In this document: one piece after another, positions 1 to 7,897 of the stretch
Layout of the letters: every line of letters starts with the position of its first letter
Numbering within the stretch: the first letter of the stretch is position 1
Source: CAMCXT01 sp046302715
GTDB lineage: Bacteria > Bacteroidota > Bacteroidia > M30B66
DNA: 34,484 bases
NCBI GenBank assembly: GCA_046302715.1
Contig: JBKCHQ010000040.1
Location: 1 to 34,484 of the forward strand
Direction of reading: 5' to 3'
The notes under the pieces: generated by a model
What the model was told of the DNA's origin: nothing
The model's database searches: none
What the model saw: only the letters and a program-made list of their open reading frames with translations
Position numbers and translations under genes: made by a program

Positions 1-984
1 AAAAGTTGTGGTACCGTTGAAGACATTGCCCCCAAGACTTTGGTTGTTTCCTGCACCAGATTTGGTGAAGCTTGCCGTGCCATTGAATGTAGTACCATCC
101 AAAAAGAGCTGGGGCGCTGAAAAAGTAACGTTTGCATTAAAAGTACAACCAGTTTTAAGAGAAAGAGATGCTGTTCCAGTAAGTGTTAGCGACTGAGCCG
201 TAGTTCCAGATTGTGTTAAGTTGCGTAAGAATAAATCGCCTATTGAAAATCCGCTGCCTCCAATTTGAAGTAATTTGGCAGAGGCAAGGGTTGACGATCC
301 ACCACCTTGACCAAAACGAATCCCTGGGCTCGTACCTGTTGAAGTAAATGTAATGTCCCCTTCAAATGAATTACCCGCAGCCGCATGTGCTGCCGATATC
401 CAACCTAAACCAGAGTTGGTGAAGCTTACATTTTGTTTATAGCTATCGGGATTAACATTGGCTAGTATAATTTCTCCAGAACCGGTATTGGTTAATGAAA
501 ATGTACTGTTGAAACTATTACCACCTGATGAGGTTACGTTACCCGAACCAGTTTTGGTAATACTTACCGGATTATTAAAGGAACTACCATTAAATGAAAC
601 TGAAGCACTATTTGTATTAACGTTTACATTAAATGTAGTGCCCGAGAAAATAACAGTACCTGAACAACTTAATGCTCCATTATTAATGGATCCGCCAACA
701 AAATTAGCCGAACCTTCGATGGTCATCGTAAATCCACCTAAATTGAGAGAGCCTGAATTAATGGTGAAATTGTTCAGCCCTGAAATCTCCACAAAAGTAG
801 GATTGAATGTTCCGCTTTGTATAGTAACGTCATCTCCTATATTGGGTGTACCCGATGAAGGAGACCAGTTGGCTGCATCGCCCCAGTCGGTCGAAACACC
901 GCCAATCCAGGTGTAGCTTGTAGCATTTAAAAAGCCGGGCAAAGCTAAAATCCCCAACAAGAACAATCCTCTAAGGGTTGACAT
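1..984 (-). CDS. Secreted repeat-rich surface protein, 3' end missing
   Basis: I translated this frame codon by codon: it is open for 328 codons from the ATG at 984-982 to the left edge, so the C-terminus is outside the window. It starts with a clean signal peptide (MSTLRGLFLLGILALPGFLNA) followed by TSYTWIGGVSTDWGDAANW, an opening common in secreted Bacteroidota proteins with beta-strand repeats. The rest is rich in G, S, T, N and F and built of degenerate repeats of about 20-35 residues carrying a G-[TS]-[TS]-F-N core (GTTFN, GSSFN, GNSFN, GCTFN, GTTFN, GNVFN), as expected of a stacked beta-helix or adhesin. Two cysteines occur in the visible part. A T9SS sorting domain would be expected past the edge, but that is inference. 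Function unknown; probably cell-surface or extracellular. No clear TAnnTTTG promoter was found upstream. Confidence 0.85.
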   Translation of the reverse strand, partial: MSTLRGLFLLGILALPGFLNATSYTWIGGVSTDWGDAANWSPSSGTPNIGDDVTIQSGTFNPTFVEISGLNNFTINSGSLNLGGFTMTIEGSANFVGGSINNGALSCSGTVIFSGTTFNVNVNTNSASVSFNGSSFNNPVSITKTGSGNVTSSGGNSFNSTFSLTNTGSGEIILANVNPDSYKQNVSFTNSGLGWISAAHAAAGNSFEGDITFTSTGTSPGIRFGQGGGSSTLASAKLLQIGGSGFSIGDLFLRNLTQSGTTAQSLTLTGTASLSLKTGCTFNANVTFSAPQLFLDGTTFNGTASFTKSGAGNNQSLGGNVFNGTTTF

Positions 985-1337
985 TTTAATAAGTTTGAAG
1001 TATAATGTTTTCATGAGCAAATTTTTTCTGCGATTTATCTGCTTCTAATACTATAATAGCAGCCCAACAGTTACCCGATTTTCGTGCAGGCAGCGTGCTG
1101 TTCTTACCGATGTAAGAATATTCTATTAAAATACTATGCAATAATACTATGTGCTGATAATCAGCGCATGACGCCGAATTTGTGCAGAACAACTAGCGTA
1201 AGAAAATGCGCTAAAAGGTATCCGTTGTGCGTATCGTTATAGGATGAGCTCCAAGATCAAACCTTTGGCTCAAATTAATAATGAAGAATTACAGATAAAA
1301 TGGAGTGTGAACCTTAAAAAGTAAGAGCGATAACGTT
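985..1337. other. Intergenic region with three inverted repeats, no convincing gene
   Basis: This 353-base gap separates the start of the secreted repeat protein from the end of ispG. A 68-codon minus-strand frame exists (986-1192), but its composition looks random and it has no recognisable motif, so I do not call it. Three short inverted repeats follow one another: 1091-1100 (CAGC/GCTG), 1101-1118 (TTCTTAC/GTAAGAA, four-base loop) and 1149-1169 (nine-base arms with one wobble around TAA). None is followed by a T run on either strand, so they are not ordinary terminators. Confidence 0.5.
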
Positions 1338-3290
1338 TTAATGCCCAGCAACGGGCTCAACCCAGCGCCCATTTTCTTTGATGAGATCAATTAGCTCATC
1401 CACCGCAAACTCCGATTCCACGTTGCGTTTTACCACTTCCTTGCCTTTGTATAAGGTTATTTTTCCAACTCCTGTGCCTACATAACCAAAATCGGCATCG
1501 GCCATTTCACCCGGGCCATTTACTATGCAGCCCATGATGCCAATTTTTAATCCTTTTAAATGATCGGTGCGTTTGCGAATTTTTGCGGTAGTTTCCTGCA
1601 AATCAAATAAGGTACGGCCACAACTTGGGCACGAGATATATTCCGTCTTTGAAATACGCGCACGCGCAGCCTGTAAAATTCCAAATGCCGTTTGATTCTG
1701 GAATTTCTGTCTTCCCGGCTCTCCAGCCTGAGCAAGCCAAACTCCGTCAATCAGTCCGTCGCTGAGCAAAGCGCCTGCATCGGTAGCCGCTGCAAGTTGA
1801 AATACATCTTCTGTACCCGCAGGGTATATCCCTTTAAAAATAACTGGCACATCAGCCCCGCTACACATTAATTCAACTAAGGCTCGCCGAACATCCGGCA
1901 TTCCATGCACATTATTAGAATACACGATCAACACGCCATTAGGAAGCTCTTTCAGTTTTAAAATCAATGTTTGATTGATTTCAGAGGCCTCGGTTTCAAC
2001 AAAATTGGCATCAGGCGAAAAATTACCGTCATGTTTAAGAAAATCCTCTTTCGGAAAAAGTGGATAGCATTTATGTAATTCAGATGTCCAGTTCTTGTAA
2101 TCGCACATTACCGACAAGGTTCCCGGTAGTTCAAACGGCAATGCTCCTGAAGGATGATATATAAAATCACAGGCCTGGTCGGTAATGTTCCATTTATCAA
2201 GAGGTACCGAATAGTTATAGCCAACTCTGAATACCTGTGACGCCTTACTTAATGGCTCGTCAGAAAAATCGGAGATAACTACGGGCACATGATCATGACC
2301 AATATTTAATACCGTATTCGATTTTCGACGGGTAAACTCAAACGGGTGAATAGGCCATTGTTTGCTCGGCTCAATAGCCCGATGTGGAGCGCGTTTTGAA
2401 TAACGTGCCACGAGTGCCTGAGCTACTGGGATTTCAAATTCTGGATCTTCTGTTAGCGACACCCGAACCGTATCGCCTAAGCCGTCTTCCAGCAAGGTGC
2501 CAATGCCCACCGCCGATTTTATGCGTCCATCTTCGCCTTCGCCCGCCTCGGTTACGCCTAAATGCAGAGGATAATTCATGCCGCATTCCATCATTCGGTT
2601 AACCAGTAAGCGGTAAGCCTGAATCATCACCTGGGTATTTGAGGCCTTCATCGAAAGCACGATGTTATGATACTGCTCTTCCTCGGCAATTTTTATGAAT
2701 TCCATGGCCGATTCTACCATGCCAAGGGGGCTATCGCCGTAGCGGCTCATAATTCGGTCGGATAAGCTTCCGTGATTGGTGCCTATCCGCATGGCGGTGC
2801 CGTATTCCTTGCAAATCTTTACCAAAGGAAGAAACCGTTCTCGAATCCGTTCAAGTTCAGCTTGGTATGCAGCGTCGGTGTATTCGATATTTTCGAACTT
2901 CTTTTTATCGGCATAATTACCCGGGTTGACACGTACTTTTTCTACCAGACGTGCCGCCAGTTCAGCAGCATTGGGCGTAAAATGGATGTCCGCCACCAGT
3001 GGAGTGTCAAATCCCGCTTTTCGAATTTCGGCTTTAATAATTTCCAGATTTTGGGCTTCCTTAATGCTGGGGGCCGTAATTCGCACCAGTTCACATCCTG
3101 CTTCGATCATTCTAATGGACTGCGCCACGGTAGCTGCCGTATCAAGCGTATCGGTGGTGGTCATGGATTGCACCCTAATTGGGTTTGCCCCTCCCATCTT
3201 TAAAGCACCAATGGATACCTCGCGGGTAACAAAACGTTGGTAAGTCGTGGTGGATTCGCAGTAACGCAATGCAGAATAATCGGGATACAT
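1338..3290 (-). CDS. ispG: 4-hydroxy-3-methylbut-2-enyl diphosphate synthase (flavodoxin/ferredoxin)
   Basis: IspG (GcpE) reductively converts methylerythritol cyclodiphosphate to HMBPP, the penultimate step of the MEP isoprenoid pathway, using a [4Fe-4S] cluster. From the ATG at 3290 the protein has 650 residues. The N-terminal TIM-barrel half carries NPIRVQSMTTTDT, LVADIHFTPNAAELAAR and VRVNPGNYADKKKFE. The C-terminal half carries the cluster ligands C554 and C557 (SCPSCGR), C588 and E595 (GCIVNGPGE), with spacing like the E. coli enzyme. About 240 extra residues (roughly 305-545) lie between the halves, the insert known from Bacteroidota/Chlorobi and plant forms. An upstream TTG at 3311 would add seven residues, but a TAnnTTTG -7 box overlaps it (3309-3316), so the ATG is preferred. 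It lies 71 bases after the preceding secreted protein gene, probably with its own promoter. Confidence 0.97.
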   Translation of the reverse strand: MYPDYSALRYCESTTTYQRFVTREVSIGALKMGGANPIRVQSMTTTDTLDTAATVAQSIRMIEAGCELVRITAPSIKEAQNLEIIKAEIRKAGFDTPLVADIHFTPNAAELAARLVEKVRVNPGNYADKKKFENIEYTDAAYQAELERIRERFLPLVKICKEYGTAMRIGTNHGSLSDRIMSRYGDSPLGMVESAMEFIKIAEEEQYHNIVLSMKASNTQVMIQAYRLLVNRMMECGMNYPLHLGVTEAGEGEDGRIKSAVGIGTLLEDGLGDTVRVSLTEDPEFEIPVAQALVARYSKRAPHRAIEPSKQWPIHPFEFTRRKSNTVLNIGHDHVPVVISDFSDEPLSKASQVFRVGYNYSVPLDKWNITDQACDFIYHPSGALPFELPGTLSVMCDYKNWTSELHKCYPLFPKEDFLKHDGNFSPDANFVETEASEINQTLILKLKELPNGVLIVYSNNVHGMPDVRRALVELMCSGADVPVIFKGIYPAGTEDVFQLAAATDAGALLSDGLIDGVWLAQAGEPGRQKFQNQTAFGILQAARARISKTEYISCPSCGRTLFDLQETTAKIRKRTDHLKGLKIGIMGCIVNGPGEMADADFGYVGTGVGKITLYKGKEVVKRNVESEFAVDELIDLIKENGRWVEPVAGH

Positions 3291-3308
3291 GGTATGAACG
3301 TATTTCGA

Positions 3309-3316
3309 CAAAAGTA
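3309..3316 (-). promoter_or_regulatory. Candidate -7 box for ispG
   Basis: Read on the minus strand this is TACTTTTG, an exact match to the Bacteroidota -7 consensus TAnnTTTG. Transcription would begin near 3304, about 14 bases before the ATG at 3290. No clear -33 TTG lies at the usual distance. Confidence 0.55.
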
Positions 3317-3361
3317 CATTCTTACAACCGATTTAGCACGGATTTGTTTTACATGCCGAGG

Positions 3362-4051
3362 CTACTGGCAGATAAATCGAAACTGCTTTACAATTCTTCC
3401 CTTATTGCGAATTACTGCCAAATAAATGCCCTTTCGCATTGAAATTAATGGAAAAACGGTCTGATTTAAAAGTCCCTGCTGCAGCATACGCCCGCTACCA
3501 TCTAAAATGGTAATTTCTGAACCTGCAGGGGGCGACATATTGAACACCAATTGTCCATTCACCGGATTTTCGAGAAGGTTAAGCTCATCTGCTTTTTGAG
3601 CAATAGGGGATGCAGCGTTCAAGCCCAGAATGAAAACCGTGTCAACAACGGTGCTGTTTAATTCGCTGGGATCGGCCGCCATTGAAGGCCAAATCACTAC
3701 GGTATTACCCCCCTCAATGAAGAAATCAGGAGTAATATCTATGGGCACCTCGAAACCACGTGTTTGTTGTGGAGCAAAAAATTGCAAGGTATTGGTAAAC
3801 CCACCCAATGGAACAACAATAGAATCATTGCTGGCATTGCGAAACATGAGCTGAAGATTACCCACTCTACTGTCGGCACCTATATTTTTAACGCTAAACT
3901 GGACCGAAATCTGAGAAAAAAGAGTTAACGTGTCAGGCAGTGCATAGCTTTCTAGCGCCAATTGAGCTTTTCCATGCATACTCATAAACAGACAAAGACT
4001 CAGAAAAAGTCCGTTTATTCCTCTATTTATATGTCTGCTTGGCGTACTCAT
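3362..4051 (-). CDS. Secreted protein with T9SS-like C-terminal domain
   Basis: A 229-residue protein. A basic N-terminus (MSTPSRHINRG) precedes a hydrophobic stretch ending HGKAQ, consistent with a Sec signal peptide cleaved near residue 29. Residues about 35-150 resemble an Ig-like/CARDB-type beta-sandwich (SVQFSVKNIGADSRVGNLQL). The last ~75 residues follow the pattern of a T9SS type A sorting domain: LLENPVNGQLVFN, then EITILDGSGRMLQQG, then MRKGIYLAVIRNKGRIVKQF. This suggests export through the type IX secretion system with removal or anchoring of the tail. The specific function is unknown. It precedes ispG on the same strand, but ispG appears to have its own promoter. Confidence 0.8.
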   Translation of the reverse strand: MSTPSRHINRGINGLFLSLCLFMSMHGKAQLALESYALPDTLTLFSQISVQFSVKNIGADSRVGNLQLMFRNASNDSIVVPLGGFTNTLQFFAPQQTRGFEVPIDITPDFFIEGGNTVVIWPSMAADPSELNSTVVDTVFILGLNAASPIAQKADELNLLENPVNGQLVFNMSPPAGSEITILDGSGRMLQQGLLNQTVFPLISMRKGIYLAVIRNKGRIVKQFRFICQ

Positions 4052-4065
4052 GTTAAATTGTTAGT

Positions 4066-4073
4066 CAAATGTA
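4066..4073 (-). promoter_or_regulatory. Candidate -7 box for the secreted protein at 3362-4051
   Basis: The minus strand reads TACATTTG, matching TAnnTTTG, about 15 bases before the start codon. The -33 element is unclear. A near-match on the plus strand at 4108-4115 (TATTTTTC) could serve the divergent gene starting at 4140. Confidence 0.5.
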
Positions 4074-4139
4074 AATAAAGCAAATGGAATGGTGTAAAAT
4101 AATATCGTATTTTTCTTACCCGTTCAAACAGTGATTTAT

Positions 4140-5597
4140 ATGGATGTACTTTCTCAAATTGCGGAATCTATGAATAAAGAAGAGCTTAGGTTTTACAAAC
4201 TTTACGCCCTTCGCCAACAGGATAATTCAGATCGAAAAGACATTCAGTTGCTGGATGAGTTGCGCAAAAATCCTCAAAATGGGGAAGCACGCTTTATGAA
4301 GAAATTTTATCCGGCCGATATGAGAAATGCCTATTATCGGTTAAAAAACAGGCTTATCGAAGAGCTTAACCGCTCGCTTGTGTTGCAGCACGGACTCGAC
4401 GAGGATTTATTGGCCATTCACCAGCTGCTGCAATCGGTACGAATATTCAACGGTAAAAACCGCTTTGAGTTGGCACTACATTTTTTGAAAAAAGCCGAAC
4501 AAAAGGCGTTGAAAAACGAAAATCACGAATTGCTGGATATCATTTACAGCGATTTTATAAAGCTTTCGCACGAACTACTTACCATTGATCCCGAGCGTTA
4601 CGTGCAGCTTCGAAAAGAGAACTCGGCCAATTTGGCAAAAATTCGCGAACTCGACGATTTATTGGCCATTGTTTCGTACCGATTGAAGGTGAGCCAGAAT
4701 TTTGGCGACAAGCAAAACTCCTTGCTCGATTTACTCGAACAAACACTAAATTCAGTTTCGGATGATGCCAAGCTACTACAATCTTCGCGTTTCCGATTTA
4801 AAATGTACAGCCTGGTAAGCCAGTTATTGCTGCAAAGGCAAGATTATGTCTCGCTGGAGCAATATTTAACGCATACGTATGAAGAATTCTCACGCGAAAA
4901 TCTGTTCAACCGAAACAATCATGAAACCAAGCTTCAAATGCTTACCTATTTGGTAAACAGCCTCTTTAAAAACGGAAAAACGAAAGAGTCGATTGCTTTT
5001 GCAGAAACGCTCCACGACGCTATGAAGGAGTTTGGGCAGCTTTATTACCAACGCTTTGAAGTGTTTTACTATAACGCATTAGTCAACAATTATTCGACCT
5101 TCGACATTCCTAAAGCCATCGAAATTCTTAACAACTTACTTAAAAATCCCAATCTTAAAAAGGTTCCGTTTTACGAATTGTTTATTTACTTGAATCTTGC
5201 TACAAGTCATTTTGATTTAAAAAACTACGGCCTAGCCATTCGCCAATTAAATAAAGCGGTTTCAAGTGCATCGTATTCAAAAGCCGATGCAGCACTTAAA
5301 TTTAAAATTGCCGTGGCAGAACTAATTATTCGTTACGAAATGGGCGACTTTGATTTTTGGTTGTACCGAAGAGCGCAAATTGGCAAGGAATTTCAGGATA
5401 TTATACATTTAGAGGAGAACAAGAAGGACCAGGAACTCTTGAAAATTTTGGATTATGCCGTTGCCGAGCCTGACGGAATTAAATCAAAAAAATCGAGAAC
5501 TTTAATTGATCTATTTGAGCAACATTGGTCCGATAAAAATTCTGAAGGCGAGATTATACGTTACACATACTGGATTAAAGAGAAAGTAAAAAAATGA
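4140..5597 (+). CDS. Uncharacterised cytoplasmic helical-repeat (TPR-like) protein
   Basis: The protein has 485 residues from the ATG at 4140; an in-frame GTG at 4131 would add three. It has no signal peptide or membrane segment. It is almost wholly alpha-helical with TPR-like helix pairs, for example ELFIYLNLATSHFDLKNYG followed by LAIRQLNKAVSSA, and LTYLVNSLFKNGKTKESIA. The N-terminus (MDVLSQIAESMNKEELRFYK) resembles a family I associate with Bacteroidota, of unknown function. Its stop codon overlaps the start of the cysteine desulfurase gene by four bases (ATGA, 5594-5597), so the two are very probably translationally coupled. A scaffolding or regulatory role is possible, but nothing in the sequence specifies it. 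Confidence 0.85.
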   Translation: MDVLSQIAESMNKEELRFYKLYALRQQDNSDRKDIQLLDELRKNPQNGEARFMKKFYPADMRNAYYRLKNRLIEELNRSLVLQHGLDEDLLAIHQLLQSVRIFNGKNRFELALHFLKKAEQKALKNENHELLDIIYSDFIKLSHELLTIDPERYVQLRKENSANLAKIRELDDLLAIVSYRLKVSQNFGDKQNSLLDLLEQTLNSVSDDAKLLQSSRFRFKMYSLVSQLLLQRQDYVSLEQYLTHTYEEFSRENLFNRNNHETKLQMLTYLVNSLFKNGKTKESIAFAETLHDAMKEFGQLYYQRFEVFYYNALVNNYSTFDIPKAIEILNNLLKNPNLKKVPFYELFIYLNLATSHFDLKNYGLAIRQLNKAVSSASYSKADAALKFKIAVAELIIRYEMGDFDFWLYRRAQIGKEFQDIIHLEENKKDQELLKILDYAVAEPDGIKSKKSRTLIDLFEQHWSDKNSEGEIIRYTYWIKEKVKK

Positions 5598-6721
5598 ATT
5601 TTATATACCTCGATTATAACTCCACAGCACCCTTACGTGCTGAGGTTCTCGATGCAATGATGCCGTTTTTAACCGAAAAATTTGGTAATCCAGCGGCTAA
5701 AAATTGTGCCTATGGAAGGCAGGCCGCCATCCAGTTAGAAGAAGCCCGAAAAAGAGTTGCCTCGGTATTTAACGCCGCACCCGAAGAATTGATTTTTACC
5801 TCTGGCGCTACCGAGTCGCTGAATATGGCTATAAAGGGAATTGCCCAAAATTTTGGAGCACATAAGCGACATATTTTGGCATCGCCAACCGAGCACAAGG
5901 CGGTTTTGGCTACATTAGAATTTCTCAAAAATTATGGCTTTACGGTAGAAATGCTGCCCGTAGATACAAACGGGCTTCCCGACCTTGAATACCTGGATCG
6001 AAAAATACATTCAGAAACATTGATGGTATGTATCATGCATGCCAATAATGAAACCGGAGTTATCCATCCAGTAGAGGGAATAAAAGCCATAATGAAATCA
6101 AAGGATTGTTTTTGGATAAGCGACACCTGCGCCTCAGCAGGTAAAATGCAGGTTGATTTTAACGAATTGGGGGCCGATTTTTGTGCACTCTCTGCACACA
6201 AATTTGGCGGGCCTAAAGGTATTGGACTTCTTTATATCAAGAAAAAGAAGGGAAAGCCGAGTTTGCCTCCGCTTATTCATGGGGGCGGTCAAGAATTTAA
6301 CATAAGATCGGGTACGGTTAATGTAGCTGGTGCCGTTGGGTTGGCTAGTGCTATAGAGTTAGCCATAAGCGAGTTAGAAGATTCTCATAAGCACCTAACC
6401 CAATTAAGAAATCAACTTGAATTTGATTTACAAAATTTAGGCGCGCAAATTATCGGAAAGCAAAATCTACGGTTGAGTAACACTACGTTTTTCAGAATTC
6501 CTGAAATACCGGCATCCAAAACCATTAAAAAATTAACAGGGATAAGTGTTTCAACCGGTTCTGCCTGTCATTCGGGGAACAATGAACCCTCGCATGTAGC
6601 ACTAGCCTTGGGATACTCCAAAAAAGAAGCACAAGAATGCATTCGCATCAGTATGGGCCATGAAACCACAATAAAAGAAGTCGGGCAAGTTGCCCGACTT
6701 CTTTCGCTCAAAACAGAATAA
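5594..6721 (+). CDS. Cysteine desulfurase, NifS/IscS-like class V aminotransferase
   Basis: A PLP enzyme of 375 residues that would release sulfur from cysteine as an enzyme persulfide for Fe-S clusters or tRNA thiolation. Visible hallmarks are LDYNSTAPL at the N-terminus, GATESLNMAIKG, TEHKAVL (H101 over the PLP ring), D177 that would bind the pyridine nitrogen, SAHKFGGPKG with the Schiff-base lysine K203, and the mobile loop STGSACHSGNNEPSH with catalytic C325. One residue is unusual: the Gln that normally contacts the PLP phenolic oxygen (DATQSVGK in IscS) is Ala180 here (DTCASAGK). The gene is coupled to the upstream helical-repeat gene. No iscU or other isc/suf gene is nearby, so I give no symbol. 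A perfect 15-bp hairpin is encoded in its last codons. Confidence 0.93.
   Translation: MNFIYLDYNSTAPLRAEVLDAMMPFLTEKFGNPAAKNCAYGRQAAIQLEEARKRVASVFNAAPEELIFTSGATESLNMAIKGIAQNFGAHKRHILASPTEHKAVLATLEFLKNYGFTVEMLPVDTNGLPDLEYLDRKIHSETLMVCIMHANNETGVIHPVEGIKAIMKSKDCFWISDTCASAGKMQVDFNELGADFCALSAHKFGGPKGIGLLYIKKKKGKPSLPPLIHGGGQEFNIRSGTVNVAGAVGLASAIELAISELEDSHKHLTQLRNQLEFDLQNLGAQIIGKQNLRLSNTTFFRIPEIPASKTIKKLTGISVSTGSACHSGNNEPSHVALALGYSKKEAQECIRISMGHETTIKEVGQVARLLSLKTE
6674..6704. terminator. Perfect inverted repeat inside the end of the desulfurase gene
   Basis: Fifteen base pairs around a single central base (6689). The arms have an A-rich 5' end and T-rich 3' end, so the structure looks the same from both strands. 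It lies inside the coding sequence, 15 bases before the end of the stop codon, between two convergent genes. The T run after the stem is short, so efficiency is uncertain. Confidence 0.55.
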
Positions 6722-6735
6722 TCAGGAACCAACAG

Positions 6736-7119
6736 TTACATTACTTTAATCAAATATTCTTTAAACTCTTCACGGAGTGGGTAAAACAACTTTTGAAATG
6801 TATCCATTTCGTTTTTAATCTTCTCTGGGGACTCATGACGGCGATGGTCTGAAGCCGTTTGATTCTTTTTTACCTCATCGGTAATAATATCTTCCAGCCG
6901 CATAATTTCGCCATGCAAATCATCTAAATGCGCCTTTTGTATGATGGCCTGATTTTGAAAATGTTCTAAGCGCGAGAGCACCTCTTTACCGGTATTTTTA
7001 GAGGCTATTTCAGCCATGCGGTTTTCCATTATTTTAATTTCATCGCGATAGAACTGAATTAGATTAAGCCATTCGCGGTTGCTACGGTGTATATCCGTTA
7101 TTAGAGCTGTTTTAAACAT
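6736..7119 (-). CDS. Small coiled-coil protein of unknown function
   Basis: A 127-residue, highly charged helical protein without signal peptide or membrane segment. Residues about 12-85 have heptad-like spacing of hydrophobics (WLNLIQFYRDEIKIMENRM, then IIQKAHLDDLHGEIMRLED), suggesting a coiled coil. A polar linker (KKNQTASDHRRHESPEK) leads to a C-terminal helix (FQKLFYPLREEFKEYLIKV). I do not recognise a named family. It is convergent with the desulfurase gene and stands alone on its strand, with 144 bases before the next gene. A near-match to a -7 box (CAACTTTG, 7137-7144) lies upstream. No function is assigned. Confidence 0.75.
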   Translation of the reverse strand: MFKTALITDIHRSNREWLNLIQFYRDEIKIMENRMAEIASKNTGKEVLSRLEHFQNQAIIQKAHLDDLHGEIMRLEDIITDEVKKNQTASDHRRHESPEKIKNEMDTFQKLFYPLREEFKEYLIKVM

Positions 7120-7263
7120 AGGAAATTCTTTACCTCAAAGTTGAGCTAAGAAAATCGACTATTATATGACCGAAATCAGTCTTTACAATGATATTGCTTA
7201 ATGGAGTATAATTATGGCAAATGAATAAGTTCTTCGGACATTGCCTCAAGCATAATTTTTAAT

Positions 7264-7893
7264 TTACTTTTTAAACGTCTGAAATAATAAATAGGCACCA
7301 AAGCCAAGAATAACAGCGCCTGATAATTTGTTAATACCATCAAGTATGGAGCGTTTGAGCAAGGGTTTTAGCTTTAATGCCAAATATACTTTTGCTACAT
7401 CAAGACCAAAATACGTAAGCAACGTAGCAAGAAAATAAATTATTATTAAAGATTTGCTTCCTGAAAATGTAGTGAACGCAAGCGATGTTGCAGCAAACCA
7501 AATAAATAATACGGAGGGATTCAGTAGGTTCATCATAAACCCCTTTAGCACGGCACCCGCCAAACCTTTTCGTGTAGGAGCAATCGGTGTTACGGAAACT
7601 TCCTCGGTTACATATTTCTTTTTAAAGAACGGAGCCAACCCAAATCCTAACAAAAGAATACCGCCAGCTAGTCCGATAATAAACCGATACTGCTCATTAC
7701 CCATTATAAAACTTGCCCCCCAAAATGCCAGGAATATGTAAAATAAATCGCTGAGTAATACTCCTAAATCAAACCAGAGTGCTTGTTTTACCCCTTTTTC
7801 AATACTCTCCTGTATGAGCGCAAAAAAAACAGGCCCAAATGAAAAACTTAACCAAAGTCCCGCTAAAAAACCTTTTATAATGGCGCCTTCCAT
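7264..7893 (-). CDS. LysE family translocator (amino-acid-type exporter)
   Basis: A 209-residue inner-membrane protein with about six hydrophobic segments. It starts MEGAIIKGFLAGLWLSFSFG, with PVFFALIQESIEKGVKQAL, the family's typical first helix and re-entrant pattern. LLNPSVLFIWFAA in the middle is the conserved LNPk-like segment of LysE/RhtB exporters. The family exports amino acids and derivatives by proton antiport; the substrate here is unknown. An upstream in-frame start at 7965 would overlap the preceding gene by 68 bases and add 24 residues unlike the family, so the ATG at 7893 is chosen, four bases after the stop of the GH3-family gene. That spacing implies co-expression and possibly a shared substrate. 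Confidence 0.88.
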   Translation of the reverse strand: MEGAIIKGFLAGLWLSFSFGPVFFALIQESIEKGVKQALWFDLGVLLSDLFYIFLAFWGASFIMGNEQYRFIIGLAGGILLLGFGLAPFFKKKYVTEEVSVTPIAPTRKGLAGAVLKGFMMNLLNPSVLFIWFAATSLAFTTFSGSKSLIIIYFLATLLTYFGLDVAKVYLALKLKPLLKRSILDGINKLSGAVILGFGAYLLFQTFKK

Positions 7894-7897
7894 AAAT

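Noticed and set aside
458..916. 152-codon plus-strand frame rich in P, V, L and E
   Set aside because: It is the antisense shadow of the secreted repeat gene; the minus strand has a signal peptide and beta-repeats, while this frame has no motif.
986..1192. 68-codon minus-strand frame
   Set aside because: No family features, random-looking composition, and it covers a region of inverted repeats; too weak to call.
2772..3243. Plus-strand frames of 105-143 codons
   Set aside because: They lie opposite the highly conserved first half of ispG.
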